Assembly (NCBI RefSeq): GCF_049959315.1
Contig: NZ_CP188201.1
Source: Serratia proteamaculans_D
GTDB lineage: Bacteria > Pseudomonadota > Gammaproteobacteria > Enterobacterales > Enterobacteriaceae
DNA length: 64,000 bases
Direction: 5' to 3' (one strand)
The number at the start of each line of letters is the position of its first letter. Position 1 is the stretch's first letter. The notes beneath the pieces are model-generated. The model was not told the origin of the DNA, did no database searches, and was given only the letters and a program-made list of their open reading frames with translations. Positions 42,863-51,364 of this stretch are shown here, in pieces. Both the position numbers and the translations under genes were made by a program.

Positions 42863-43624
42863 TCAGTTGTCCAGATCGATCTGGAAGTAGTGCATCAGCG
42901 CTTCGCGGCGTTCCTGCTCGGAATGCAGCGTCGATTCCCGGCGGTGGTGATCTTCGGTGATGATCAGCTTGTTTTCGCTAATGGTCACCCGGCCGTTTTC
43001 CGTGGCGTGGGAGCACACCAATTTCTGGGTGAAATGCGACTCTGGTGAGGTGCTGTGGTAATGGCACATGTCGGCAAATTCGTCGAGCCGGCGTTTTTGC
43101 AGGCTAAAGCGATAGAGCGTTTTGGCGTGCGAACGCTGATCGCCGTTGCGGCGCTCCAGGTAGTAAATCTCCCCTTCCTGTTCCAGGTGGAAGGTGCCGG
43201 TGCTTTGGGGTTGTTGCTCGGCGGTGGTGATCATTAGCGGCGTCAGAAAAGAATCCCCAAACCCCACATCGACCAAATACGGCTGGTCCAGCTCCACCAT
43301 CAGCGCCATATGGTCGAAGGGGGGGCCGAAGCTGCCATCGCGGGCGCGGATCTCGCCGGAAATAAAATGCACGCTAAAACCGATGTCCTGCAACAGCAGA
43401 GCAAACAGCCGGTTCAGTTCATAGCAAAAGCCGCCGCGGTTGCGTTCGACAATTTTATTGAACAGCGCTTCTTCTTCCAGATGGATCCCCTGCTGATAAA
43501 TAATGCTCAGGTTTTCAAAGGGAACCTTCAGCATATGGCCGCGGTGTAATTGTTGCAGCGTCGCAAGGTCGGGCTTGGGGATGCCTGCGAATCCAAGATG
43601 TTGTAGGTAGCGTTGTCTGTCCAC
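42863..43624 (-). CDS. nhoA: Arylamine N-acetyltransferase (NhoA-type)
   Basis: Transfers acetyl from acetyl-CoA to arylamines, hydrazines and N-hydroxyarylamines through a cysteine intermediate. The 253-residue protein shows the Cys-His-Asp triad: Cys67 in NRGGFCYELN, His105 in FDHMALMV and Asp119 in YLVDVGFGDSF. It is shorter than the E. coli and Salmonella enzymes (about 281), mostly at the C-terminus. It is transcribed toward the broken DJ-1 gene on the same strand. Confidence 0.92.
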   Translation of the reverse strand: MDRQRYLQHLGFAGIPKPDLATLQQLHRGHMLKVPFENLSIIYQQGIHLEEEALFNKIVERNRGGFCYELNRLFALLLQDIGFSVHFISGEIRARDGSFGPPFDHMALMVELDQPYLVDVGFGDSFLTPLMITTAEQQPQSTGTFHLEQEGEIYYLERRNGDQRSHAKTLYRFSLQKRRLDEFADMCHYHSTSPESHFTQKLVCSHATENGRVTISENKLIITEDHHRRESTLHSEQERREALMHYFQIDLDN

Positions 43625-43699
43625 GGCTTATCTCACAGCAGAAAAATTGAACATAAAATAGTTGGGTTTGGCAAAGTTGTGAGGGCAATAAGTGCTATG

Positions 43700-44638
43700 T
43701 CAGAACGCCGGGGCTTTGCCCGCCGCCTGCAGCAGCAAATTGACCCAGCGGCGGGTGGTGGAACTGATGAACGCGCTGTCCGCCCAACACAGGCGGTAGT
43801 GGTAGGCGGCGGGCAGTTGTCGGTCGTCGTCAAATACCCGAACCAGCTTGCCAGTGGCCAGGGCATCCTGCGCGACGGCCAGGCTGCCGAGAACGATGCC
43901 GTGACCTTCTATCGCTTCCTGCAGGGCATGGCCGACGCTGTTAAAGGTGAGAATACCGCGCGGTGCCGTGGTGCCTTCGCCAAAGGCGGCGAACCAATCT
44001 TGCCAGCCGGCGATGCCGATCTTCTGTCCATCCTTCCACGGCGAGTGGATCAACTGCGACAGCGCCAAATCGGCGGCCGTGATACGGCTGGGATGTACTG
44101 CGAGAAAGGCCGGGCTGGCTAACGGCGCAAAGGCATCGGCGAGCAGCTCGCGGGAGTGCGGCGGCGGGTTGGCCGCTGGGCTATAACGGATGGCAATGTC
44201 CGCCTCGCCATTGGCCAGGTCACGCAGGCTTTCATTGGCATCCAGCACCAATGAAACATCAGGATCGGCACGGCGCAGTGCCGGTAGTCGTGCCGCCAGC
44301 CAATGGCTGGCAATGCCCAATGTGCAGGTCAGCTTCAGCGTTTGCTGTTGTTCTGGCCGGACGCGATCGCTGGCTTTTTGCAGCAACGTCAGTGCGCGGG
44401 TGACGTCGATAGCCAGCTGTTTGCCGGTGTCGTTTAGCGCCACCGCGTTCCCCTTGCGGTGAAACAGCTCGACGCCCAGTTCATTTTCCAGGTGACGTAT
44501 CTGGCGGCTGACCGCTCCCAGCGTGACGTTCAACTCTTCCGCCGCCTCGGTAAAACTGGCGCAGCGCGCCGCCACCTCGAAAGTATGCAAGGCTTTCAGG
44601 GAGGGCAGGCGAGGTTGAGCGTTCAGCTTGAGTTTCAT
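43700..44638 (-). CDS. LysR-family regulator (GcvA-like), next to an EamA permease
   Basis: A 312-residue LysR-type regulator: an N-terminal helix-turn-helix (about 15-75, with SFTEAAEELNVTLGAVSRQIRHLE) and a C-terminal periplasmic-binding-like effector domain. The HTH and LGIASHWLAARL pattern is typical of the GcvA/AmpR subgroup. It is divergent from the EamA permease with about 80 bases between the starts, the usual arrangement for a LysR regulator and its target. Confidence 0.9.
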   Translation of the reverse strand: MKLKLNAQPRLPSLKALHTFEVAARCASFTEAAEELNVTLGAVSRQIRHLENELGVELFHRKGNAVALNDTGKQLAIDVTRALTLLQKASDRVRPEQQQTLKLTCTLGIASHWLAARLPALRRADPDVSLVLDANESLRDLANGEADIAIRYSPAANPPPHSRELLADAFAPLASPAFLAVHPSRITAADLALSQLIHSPWKDGQKIGIAGWQDWFAAFGEGTTAPRGILTFNSVGHALQEAIEGHGIVLGSLAVAQDALATGKLVRVFDDDRQLPAAYHYRLCWADSAFISSTTRRWVNLLLQAAGKAPAF

Positions 44639-44719
44639 TCAACCATATTGCCAATCTATCGATGTTCCACAAGTGATTTTTTGCTTACTTTTAGGGCAAA
44701 TATTTGACGGGAGTATCAC

Positions 44720-45574
44720 GTGGACATTGTGATGGGGCTGGCCGCCGCGCTGTGCTGGGGTGGCACGGATTTTTTGGTCGGTATCAACGCCCGATCGGTG
44801 GGGGTGCGCAGGGCGGTATTTTTTTCGCAGGCGATTGGCTTTGTGATTTTTACCGCCTTATTACCGGCAACGGCGGTTCCTGTCTTTGCGACTTCCGGCG
44901 TGGTTTGGGGGCTGGCATTGCTGGCCGCTGCCCTGATCGTCGGCGGTTCACTGGCGCTGTCACAGGCCTTCGCTATTGGCAAGGCGGCGATGGTGGCCCC
45001 TCTGGTCACCAGCTACGGTGCGGTTACCACGCTGTTGTCGTGGCTAAGTGGTGAACGTCTGGGGGGGCTGACGCTTACGGGGCTGATTATTTGTTTACTG
45101 GGGATGATGCTGACCGCCGTCAGTCCCGTTCGTCAGCCGGACAACTCTTCGTCGGCCTTAACGGCGATGGCCTTTGCGCTGATCGCCGCATGCTGTTATG
45201 GCACCGGTTTTTGGCTGCAGGGGAAATACACGCTGCCGGTGCTGGGGCCGAGTGTCAGCCTGTGGCTCGGCTATACGTTGGGGTTAACGGCCCTGCTGGC
45301 GCTGAGCGCTAACCGGCGTGCATTGCTGGCACGTCCAGGCTGGCGGCAGGGCGGGCTGTTGCTGGCTGCCAGTTTGCTCAACCTGGGTGGCTTTAGCGCC
45401 TTTGCCGTAGGGGCAGGCGGCGGATCGGTGGCGGTGGTAACGGTGCTTAGCACCCTGTCTGGCGGCATTGCTGCGCTGCTGGGCGCCTTGCTGCTGCGTG
45501 AGCGGCTTGCCGCCATACAGTGGCTGGGCGTGTTAACGGTATTGGCCGGTGCCGTGGTGCTGCATTGGCATTAA
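44720..45574 (+). CDS. EamA/DMT-superfamily permease
   Basis: A 284-residue integral membrane protein with ten predicted segments in two EamA repeats (about 1-135 and 145-284); AALCWGGTDFLVG opens the first and LIAACCYGTGFW the second. The family exports amino acids, metabolites or drugs; the substrate is unknown. A GTG start at 44720 is chosen because GGGAG lies six bases upstream and the first membrane segment begins directly after it; the next ATG is at 44732. Divergent LysR control is likely. Confidence 0.87.
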   Translation: MDIVMGLAAALCWGGTDFLVGINARSVGVRRAVFFSQAIGFVIFTALLPATAVPVFATSGVVWGLALLAAALIVGGSLALSQAFAIGKAAMVAPLVTSYGAVTTLLSWLSGERLGGLTLTGLIICLLGMMLTAVSPVRQPDNSSSALTAMAFALIAACCYGTGFWLQGKYTLPVLGPSVSLWLGYTLGLTALLALSANRRALLARPGWRQGGLLLAASLLNLGGFSAFAVGAGGGSVAVVTVLSTLSGGIAALLGALLLRERLAAIQWLGVLTVLAGAVVLHWH

Positions 45575-45599
45575 GCTCCAGCCTCAGCCAATAAATTCC

Positions 45600-46499
45600 T
45601 TACTCCAGCGTGTCGGGGTGCATATTTTTCTGCATCCAATCGCGTAATGATACGACGTCAGGGCGCTCGGCAGTGTCTTCCAGAGTTACCAGATAATAAT
45701 TCGCACCGGGTAAAGACAAGTCGAAAGGCGCCACCAGCATTTTGCGTTTTATTAAATCTTCTGCCAGCAACTTACTGGCAATAACCACCCCTTGCCCTGC
45801 CACGGCGGCCTGCAACGCATGGGTTTCATCGCTGAAATACAGGCCTCTGGAAATATTCAGGCTCTCCGGCCCGTAACCTTGCCGCCAGTGTTTCCAGTCA
45901 GGGCTTTCGGCAGGCACATGCCTGTTCTCGACGTGAAACAGCGTCGTGCGATGCAGGTCATTCAGGGTATTCAAGGCCAGTGCCGGGCTGGCAACCACGA
46001 TAAACCGATCTTCATACAGCAAGGTACTGTGAAGGCCCATTTCAGCGGTTTCACGATAACGTATGGCCACGTCGACGGTACGCTGCGTTAAGTCGACGCT
46101 TTGCACGCTGGTATGCAGGTGTAAATCAATCTCGGGAAATTGTGCCTTAAAGCTTTCAAGGCGCAGCACCAGCCAATTGGTCAAAAAGTTCGAGGTGGTG
46201 GTGATGGTCAGCGCCGGAGGTTGTCTGGCCTGATCAATTTTTTTTACCGACTCTTCCAGGGCGGTAAAGGCGGATTGGGTGCCCGTATACAGCAAATGTC
46301 CGGCCTCGGTCAGCTTCACCCCCTGCGCGTTGCGTTCGAATACGCGGCACTCCAGCATGGATTCAATCAAACGGATTTGATGGCTGACAGCGGTGGCGCT
46401 GACATTCAGTTGCCCGGCAGCCTGCTTGAAGCTAAGGCAATCGGCAACCGCATGGAAGGCGCGCAGTGCGCCCAGCGGCGGTAAACGGGAGGTTTGCAT
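45600..46499 (-). CDS. LysR-family regulator (GcvA-like)
   Basis: A 299-residue LysR-type regulator with an N-terminal HTH (LSFKQAAGQLNVSATAVSHQIRLIE, about 22-46) and an effector-binding domain. It is convergent with the EamA permease and divergent from the six-TM protein at 46632, which is therefore its more likely target (132 bases between the starts). Confidence 0.9.
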   Translation of the reverse strand: MQTSRLPPLGALRAFHAVADCLSFKQAAGQLNVSATAVSHQIRLIESMLECRVFERNAQGVKLTEAGHLLYTGTQSAFTALEESVKKIDQARQPPALTITTTSNFLTNWLVLRLESFKAQFPEIDLHLHTSVQSVDLTQRTVDVAIRYRETAEMGLHSTLLYEDRFIVVASPALALNTLNDLHRTTLFHVENRHVPAESPDWKHWRQGYGPESLNISRGLYFSDETHALQAAVAGQGVVIASKLLAEDLIKRKMLVAPFDLSLPGANYYLVTLEDTAERPDVVSLRDWMQKNMHPDTLE

Positions 46500-46631
46500 G
46501 ATGAGTTATTTTCATCCATGGGTGAAAACTCTGACTTTGATTGCCTGATTATATATGCGATAGGCTCAACATACCTCCTTGTAAGGATGAAATAAATTTT
46601 CTATCGCCGCTTTTATATAGTGAGGATCATT

Positions 46632-47213
46632 ATGAGCACGTCTCCTTTATCCGTCCCTTTTGCCGCGTCTGCGCAACAGCAGGCGCAAACCAATGCCGGT
46701 ATTCTTTTAGTCAGTGGGCTGGTCGCGCAAGTTGCACTGTTACTGAAGCTCTATGCGCTGGAGAACCCGCTGCAGCTGATCGCTTTGCTGGCATGCCTTG
46801 GTGTTGCCTTTGTTTTGGCCGTATTTTTAATGCAGCTGAAAGTGTTCCAGAGCAAAAGTCGCCTGAGCCTGGTACGCCATGGGTTTGTCGTCAGTGCCGT
46901 CGGCACCTTGCTGCTGATCCTGGTATTGCATGGTCTGCCAAACGACCTGCAGCTGTTTTCGGCAATGGCGATTTCCGGCTTGGGTCAGGGAATGGTTTAC
47001 AGCGCCGCGATACGTCGAGGTATTAACAACGATGGCCATGCACTGCGCCGACGCGCATTGCTGATTGCAGGGAGTATCCTTGCGGTTGCGGCTGTCCTGC
47101 TGATCCAATCGAGTTTTACCGGAGTCACAGGTTTTCCCTACGCTTTTGCATTGTTGATTGACCTGTCGTTGCTTGCGGCCTTGTACGTAAGGGTGGTCGA
47201 ACTGGAGAGCTAG
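46632..47213 (+). CDS. Six-segment membrane protein resembling half of an MFS transporter
   Basis: A 193-residue protein with six hydrophobic segments (about residues 21-42, 48-72, 85-103, 108-128, 144-163 and 168-188) and a cytoplasmic basic loop GINNDGHALRRRALL. The segment SGLGQGMVYSAAIRRG recalls the first helix pair of the C-terminal half of MFS drug transporters, so this could be a half-size or truncated MFS protein. I do not recognise a family with confidence. The ATG at 46632 has TGAGGAT upstream; a GTG at 46620 is in frame. It is divergent from a LysR gene and overlaps the convergent flippase gene by four bases. Confidence 0.6.
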   Translation: MSTSPLSVPFAASAQQQAQTNAGILLVSGLVAQVALLLKLYALENPLQLIALLACLGVAFVLAVFLMQLKVFQSKSRLSLVRHGFVVSAVGTLLLILVLHGLPNDLQLFSAMAISGLGQGMVYSAAIRRGINNDGHALRRRALLIAGSILAVAAVLLIQSSFTGVTGFPYAFALLIDLSLLAALYVRVVELES

Positions 47214-48508
47214 CCGTGGGTACGGCTAACCGGTCGCCGGATATAGGTCAAAGGATTCAGCGAGCGCAGGTGCATCTGCAATACTGCGCCACGGCGGAAG
47301 AAGTAGTTGAGGATAGTCAGCGACAATAATTCGGTCAGCAGGGTGCTGTAGGCCGCGCCCATCATGCCGTATTGGCGGATCAGGCAGTATGACAGCGGAA
47401 TATTGATGATAAATACCAGGAACATCTTCTTCGACAAGAAGCCGTAGCCGGAGAAAATCACAATGTATTTGTAGGCCAGGGTACCCAGGGCGGAAAGCAG
47501 GGTGGCAACCGCCAACACTCCCATCGCCGGGTAAGCCGCTAAATACTGCTCGCCGTACAGCAACACAATTACCGGTTTACCGAGCAAAAAGATGCCGGCA
47601 ACGATCACGGCGGCAATCGCCAGTACAAGCCCATTGAGTTTGGCGGCGGTGCGCATGGCGTCATCGCGCTGATAAGCGAATATTTTGGCGAAAAATGAGG
47701 TGATAACCGCATCGGTGACAAACATCCAGGCGGTGGCCAGCGTAATGGCAACGGAGTAAATGCCCAGCGCTTCGGCGGAGACGAACCACATCAGGAACAG
47801 CTGCGCCAGCCGGGTGTAGATGGCGATGGAGACATTGGAAACCGCCAGGGGCAGGCCGCTGGCGAGCAGATAGCGCACGTATTTGCGGCGAACGCGACCT
47901 GGTGCGACAAAGCGCGGATTACGGCGGTGATAGATATGGTGGCGGATCAGATAGGGGATCAAATAAACCATCACGATCGGGATCGCCAGGTAATACAGGT
48001 GCAGATCAAAATAAACGATCAGATAACGCACCAGCAGCGCACTGCCCAGCCCGCTGACGTTGGCCAGCGTATTGAAACGCGACTCCAGCCGGGCATCATG
48101 ATAGATGGTGAAGACGTCTCTGAGTGAGAAGAAGCCGGCGACAAAGGTGGCGGCGCAAAAGTAGAAGGTAATGAAATCCTCGCGTAGCCCGGTGTAAATC
48201 AAGATTGCCGCAGAGAACAGTACAAAGCAGCCCTGACGCAGCCGGTTGGTGGAAAACATCAATGCCGTTCCCGATGCCGGGTTGCGGCTAATCCGCTTGA
48301 ACAGCACGGTATCAGAGCCCAGCAGCGCCAGCGTTTGAGTAATGGCGAAAATCGCGGTGGCAAAGGTGATTTTGCCAAAGCTTTCCGGGCCGATATATCT
48401 CGCCATATAGGCGGTGATAAAAATGACGCCAAGGATAGACACCATTTTTTCGGATATCATCCAAAACGCATTTCTCACGATATTGATATCTATGAATTTT
48501 AATTTCAT
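47210..48508 (-). CDS. Wzx-like polysaccharide flippase (MOP superfamily)
   Basis: A 432-residue protein with 12 or more predicted membrane segments and the opening VRNAFWMISEKMVSILGVIFITAYMARYIGPESFGK-type N-terminus of oligosaccharide flippases (YIGPESFGKITFATAI). Such proteins move lipid-linked oligosaccharides across the inner membrane for O-antigen or capsule. No glycosyltransferase or polymerase gene is nearby. It is divergent from the ATP-grasp gene at 48663, with 154 AT-rich bases between, and the two may work together. Confidence 0.85.
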   Translation of the reverse strand: MKLKFIDINIVRNAFWMISEKMVSILGVIFITAYMARYIGPESFGKITFATAIFAITQTLALLGSDTVLFKRISRNPASGTALMFSTNRLRQGCFVLFSAAILIYTGLREDFITFYFCAATFVAGFFSLRDVFTIYHDARLESRFNTLANVSGLGSALLVRYLIVYFDLHLYYLAIPIVMVYLIPYLIRHHIYHRRNPRFVAPGRVRRKYVRYLLASGLPLAVSNVSIAIYTRLAQLFLMWFVSAEALGIYSVAITLATAWMFVTDAVITSFFAKIFAYQRDDAMRTAAKLNGLVLAIAAVIVAGIFLLGKPVIVLLYGEQYLAAYPAMGVLAVATLLSALGTLAYKYIVIFSGYGFLSKKMFLVFIINIPLSYCLIRQYGMMGAAYSTLLTELLSLTILNYFFRRGAVLQMHLRSLNPLTYIRRPVSRTHG

Positions 48509-48662
48509 GGGGACTTTCCCTGTCGCACCTTATAATAGGAATCATCCGATTATTTCCTTACCCTCTGTAAGGAATGACTCACAGAGTTTTATAATTAAGA
48601 TGTAATAATCGGAATGTCAGCAGCATTTATCCCTATGCTAGATTCATGGAAGAAAGAGAAGA

Positions 48663-49517
48663 ATGAGAAAACTCGCAAAACGACTCTATCGGGCCGCGCC
48701 CGATTTTATCTATTATCAAGTCAGCCACTATCTTGCCCATGGCGTCTGGATTAACTTCAAACACCCCAAGACATTTTCAGAGAAAATCTATCGAAGAATG
48801 CGCTATCCATGTAGTGATTTCAGTATGTTAGCGGACAAGGTGGCAGTCAGAGACTATATTTCACAGCGGGTATCGGAAAAGTACCTAACCCCCATCATTA
48901 TGATCCGCGATAATTTTACCGAAAAAGATTATCTTTCATTGCCTCAATCGTTTGTTATCAAAACTAATAATGCATCGCAGCAGGTAAAGATAGTCAAAGA
49001 TAAAAGCGAAGTTACTTTTTCCGAAATTGCGAAAATTCTTAATGAATGGTCTGGAATAACCTACTGGAAAAGGTTTCGCGAAAAACACTACGCTAATATC
49101 CCGCAGAAAATCATCGTCGAGCAGCTATTGGATATAGAAACAGAAGGTGAATTAATTGATTATAAGGTGCATGTTTTTAACGGTGAACAGGCTTATTTAT
49201 TCGTAGAGCTGTTGCGTGGCGGGCCTGAGCCGACTTCACTGGAGTTTTTGGACGAGCATGCGCATCACTGTTTCTTTACCCAGGCGGATATCCCGCAGGT
49301 CAATACTCTGTATGAAAAACCGGCGTTCTGGGATGAAATGATCCGGGTAGCGAAAGCCGTTGCGGCAGATTTGGACTATTGCCGCGTCGACTTCTACCTC
49401 ACCCGCGAGCAAATCTACATTGGTGAACTGACGCTGACCCCCGGAGCCGGCAACGAGGTTTACCTGCCACGTGCGACCAACCTGCTGCTGGGCGAGATGA
49501 TGTCCAAAGTCGGGTAG
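48663..49517 (+). CDS. TupA-like ATP-grasp protein
   Basis: A 284-residue protein of the ATP-grasp fold related to TupA of teichuronopeptide synthesis and to enzymes in capsule and exopolysaccharide loci. Visible signs are HPKTFSEKIYRRMRYP near residue 38, SFVIKTNNAS for the nucleotide lysine, LIDYKVHVFNG and the metal-binding end CRVDFYLTREQIYIGELTLTPGAGNEVY. The family is thought to join amino acids or peptides to sugars, which remains inference here. The 5' half is clearly more AT-rich than its neighbours and the gene is divergent from a flippase, suggesting a transferred surface-polysaccharide module. GAAAGAGAAG precedes the ATG. Confidence 0.75.
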   Translation: MRKLAKRLYRAAPDFIYYQVSHYLAHGVWINFKHPKTFSEKIYRRMRYPCSDFSMLADKVAVRDYISQRVSEKYLTPIIMIRDNFTEKDYLSLPQSFVIKTNNASQQVKIVKDKSEVTFSEIAKILNEWSGITYWKRFREKHYANIPQKIIVEQLLDIETEGELIDYKVHVFNGEQAYLFVELLRGGPEPTSLEFLDEHAHHCFFTQADIPQVNTLYEKPAFWDEMIRVAKAVAADLDYCRVDFYLTREQIYIGELTLTPGAGNEVYLPRATNLLLGEMMSKVG

Positions 49518-49532
49518 TGGCTGCTGCAGCCT

Positions 49533-50435
49533 TTAGCGGTCATTGTCCGCTGGCGCGATGCTTTGCAGCCACCTGAGAAACTCGGCCGCTTTGGGCTTGT
49601 CCAGCGTGTGTTGCGGATAAACCAGGTAATAGGGCTTGCTGAGCGGCAGTGCCGGTTCTGCCAGCGGCACCAGCGTCCCCCTGGCCAGTTCGCGCTGGAT
49701 CAGCCGCTGCTGGCCGAGCAAAATGCCGTGGCCCTCGACCGCGGCGTCAATCGCCAGTGAGGTCAGGTTATAGGTCAGGCCACGCCGTTGTGGCGGGGGT
49801 AACCCGGCGGCACTGAACCAGTCATGCCAGCCCGGCAGGAACTGACTTTCCTTGCCCCAATCCACATGGATCAGCGGCTGTTGGGTCCAGTCGCCGCTGG
49901 CCTGTAATTGCGGGCTGCAAACCGGCTGCACGCAGTCCTGAAACAGCCGCACTTTTTCCAACAGCGGGTAGTCCTGATCGCCAAAACACAGGGCAAAGTC
50001 CGCCGCTGAACCGGCGAAATCGACTTCGGCATGGGTGGCGTGCAGGCGGATATCTACCTGTGGATGCCGGGCCAGCCAATCGCCGATCGCCGGGTTCAGC
50101 CATTTGGACGCCAATGCCGGCAAGGCGAATACCGTCAGCGTTTCCTTGCCCCGCTGGCGATCGACATGCTGTTGTGCCACGCGCAGCGTTTCGAAGGCCT
50201 GTTGCACGTAGGCCAGGTAGTCCATTCCCTGCTCGGTCAGCGTCACGCCGCTTTTAGCGCGGATAAACAACACAATACCCAACTGTTGCTCAAGCTGGCG
50301 GATCTGTTGGCTGACGGCGGCGGCGGTCAACGCCAGGAGGTCTGCCGCTTTGGCCAGGCTGCCGGTGCGGGCGGCGGTTTCAAACGCCAGAATGGCGTTC
50401 AGTTTGGGCAGACGAGGACGGGAAGTTGGGCTCAT
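49533..50435 (-). CDS. LysR-family regulator, next to a 2OG-Fe(II) oxygenase
   Basis: A 300-residue LysR-type regulator (HTH SLAKAADLLALTAAAVSQQIRQLEQQLG, about 27-54) with a GcvA-type effector domain. The ATG at 50435 is used; an in-frame GTG at 50447 is a weaker option. It is divergent from the oxygenase gene, 111 bases between starts, which is the likely target. Confidence 0.9.
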   Translation of the reverse strand: MSPTSRPRLPKLNAILAFETAARTGSLAKAADLLALTAAAVSQQIRQLEQQLGIVLFIRAKSGVTLTEQGMDYLAYVQQAFETLRVAQQHVDRQRGKETLTVFALPALASKWLNPAIGDWLARHPQVDIRLHATHAEVDFAGSAADFALCFGDQDYPLLEKVRLFQDCVQPVCSPQLQASGDWTQQPLIHVDWGKESQFLPGWHDWFSAAGLPPPQRRGLTYNLTSLAIDAAVEGHGILLGQQRLIQRELARGTLVPLAEPALPLSKPYYLVYPQHTLDKPKAAEFLRWLQSIAPADNDR

Positions 50436-50546
50436 GGCGGCTATCACTAAGAATTGGTTAGCTCATCCTTAACGTATTTTTGTTATTACGGCAATCCGGC
50501 TTTCGCTACAGTGGGTTATCCGGCCGCTATGCCTAAGGAGTCTCTG

Positions 50547-51326
50547 ATGCAGCCACTCGCTCATATCGTTGATTTATCCGCCAACCCAATCGGTGACTCT
50601 GCCTTTCGGGCACAATGCAAAGCTACGCTGGATACGGCGGGGGCGCTGGTGTTGCCGGGCTTTCTGACGGCGGCGGCGCTGGCGACTATCCGTCTTGAAG
50701 GGGCGGAGCACAGCCATGCGGCGTTTTATGCCGCCAGCAAGCATAACGTCTACCTCAGGCCGCAGGATGAAACGCTGCCGACCGATCATGCACGCAACCG
50801 GTTGGTGGTCTCGTCCAAGGGCTGCATTACCGATGAGGAGATCCCACAGCAATCACCGCTGCGCACACTGTATGACGCGCAGCCGTTCCGCGATTTTCTC
50901 TGTGCGGTGCTGGAAGAACAGTGTCTATATCCCTATGCCGATCGTCTGTCTTCGATCAATCTGCACTATGCCCATCGTGGGCAGGAACTGGGTTGGCATT
51001 TTGACAACTCGTCGTTCGCCATCACGCTGTTGATCCAGAAACCGCAGGCCGGTGGACGCTTTGAATATGTGGAAAATCTGCGCGACGCCGACCGCGGCGA
51101 GATGAATTACGCCGGGGTTTCCCAGGTGCTGGACGGTGAACGAGAGGTGAAGCCGTTGGCGATGGAAGAGGGGGATTTGGTGCTGTTCCGTGGCCGCAAC
51201 GCCATGCATAGGGTCACGCCGACCGAAGGTGACATCACCCGGATGCTGGTGGTGCTGGCTTATAATGCACAGCCGGATATCGCGCTGTCCGAAAGCGCCA
51301 GAATGACTTTTTACGGCCGGGTATAG
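50547..51326 (+). CDS. 2-oxoglutarate/Fe(II)-dependent oxygenase family protein
   Basis: A 259-residue double-stranded beta-helix protein. The metal triad is visible as His151-x-Asp153 (GWHFDNSSFAIT) and His221 (NAMHRVTPTEGD), with Arg232 (TRMLVVLAYN) positioned to hold 2-oxoglutarate. The substrate is unknown; an amino acid hydroxylase is plausible because the amino acid permease ansP follows convergently. The start at 50547 has a perfect AAGGAG; the upstream ATG at 50454 lacks support. Confidence 0.82.
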   Translation: MQPLAHIVDLSANPIGDSAFRAQCKATLDTAGALVLPGFLTAAALATIRLEGAEHSHAAFYAASKHNVYLRPQDETLPTDHARNRLVVSSKGCITDEEIPQQSPLRTLYDAQPFRDFLCAVLEEQCLYPYADRLSSINLHYAHRGQELGWHFDNSSFAITLLIQKPQAGGRFEYVENLRDADRGEMNYAGVSQVLDGEREVKPLAMEEGDLVLFRGRNAMHRVTPTEGDITRMLVVLAYNAQPDIALSESARMTFYGRV

Positions 51327-51333
51327 GGGAGTA

Positions 51334-51359
51334 AAACTGCCCCGGTTGGGGCAGTTTTA
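51334..51359. terminator. Bidirectional terminator between the oxygenase gene and ansP
   Basis: AAAACTGCCCC and GGGGCAGTTTT form a perfect 11-base stem with a GGTT loop, with A and T runs at the ends suitable for both convergent genes. Confidence 0.9.
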
Positions 51360-51364
51360 AAAAC

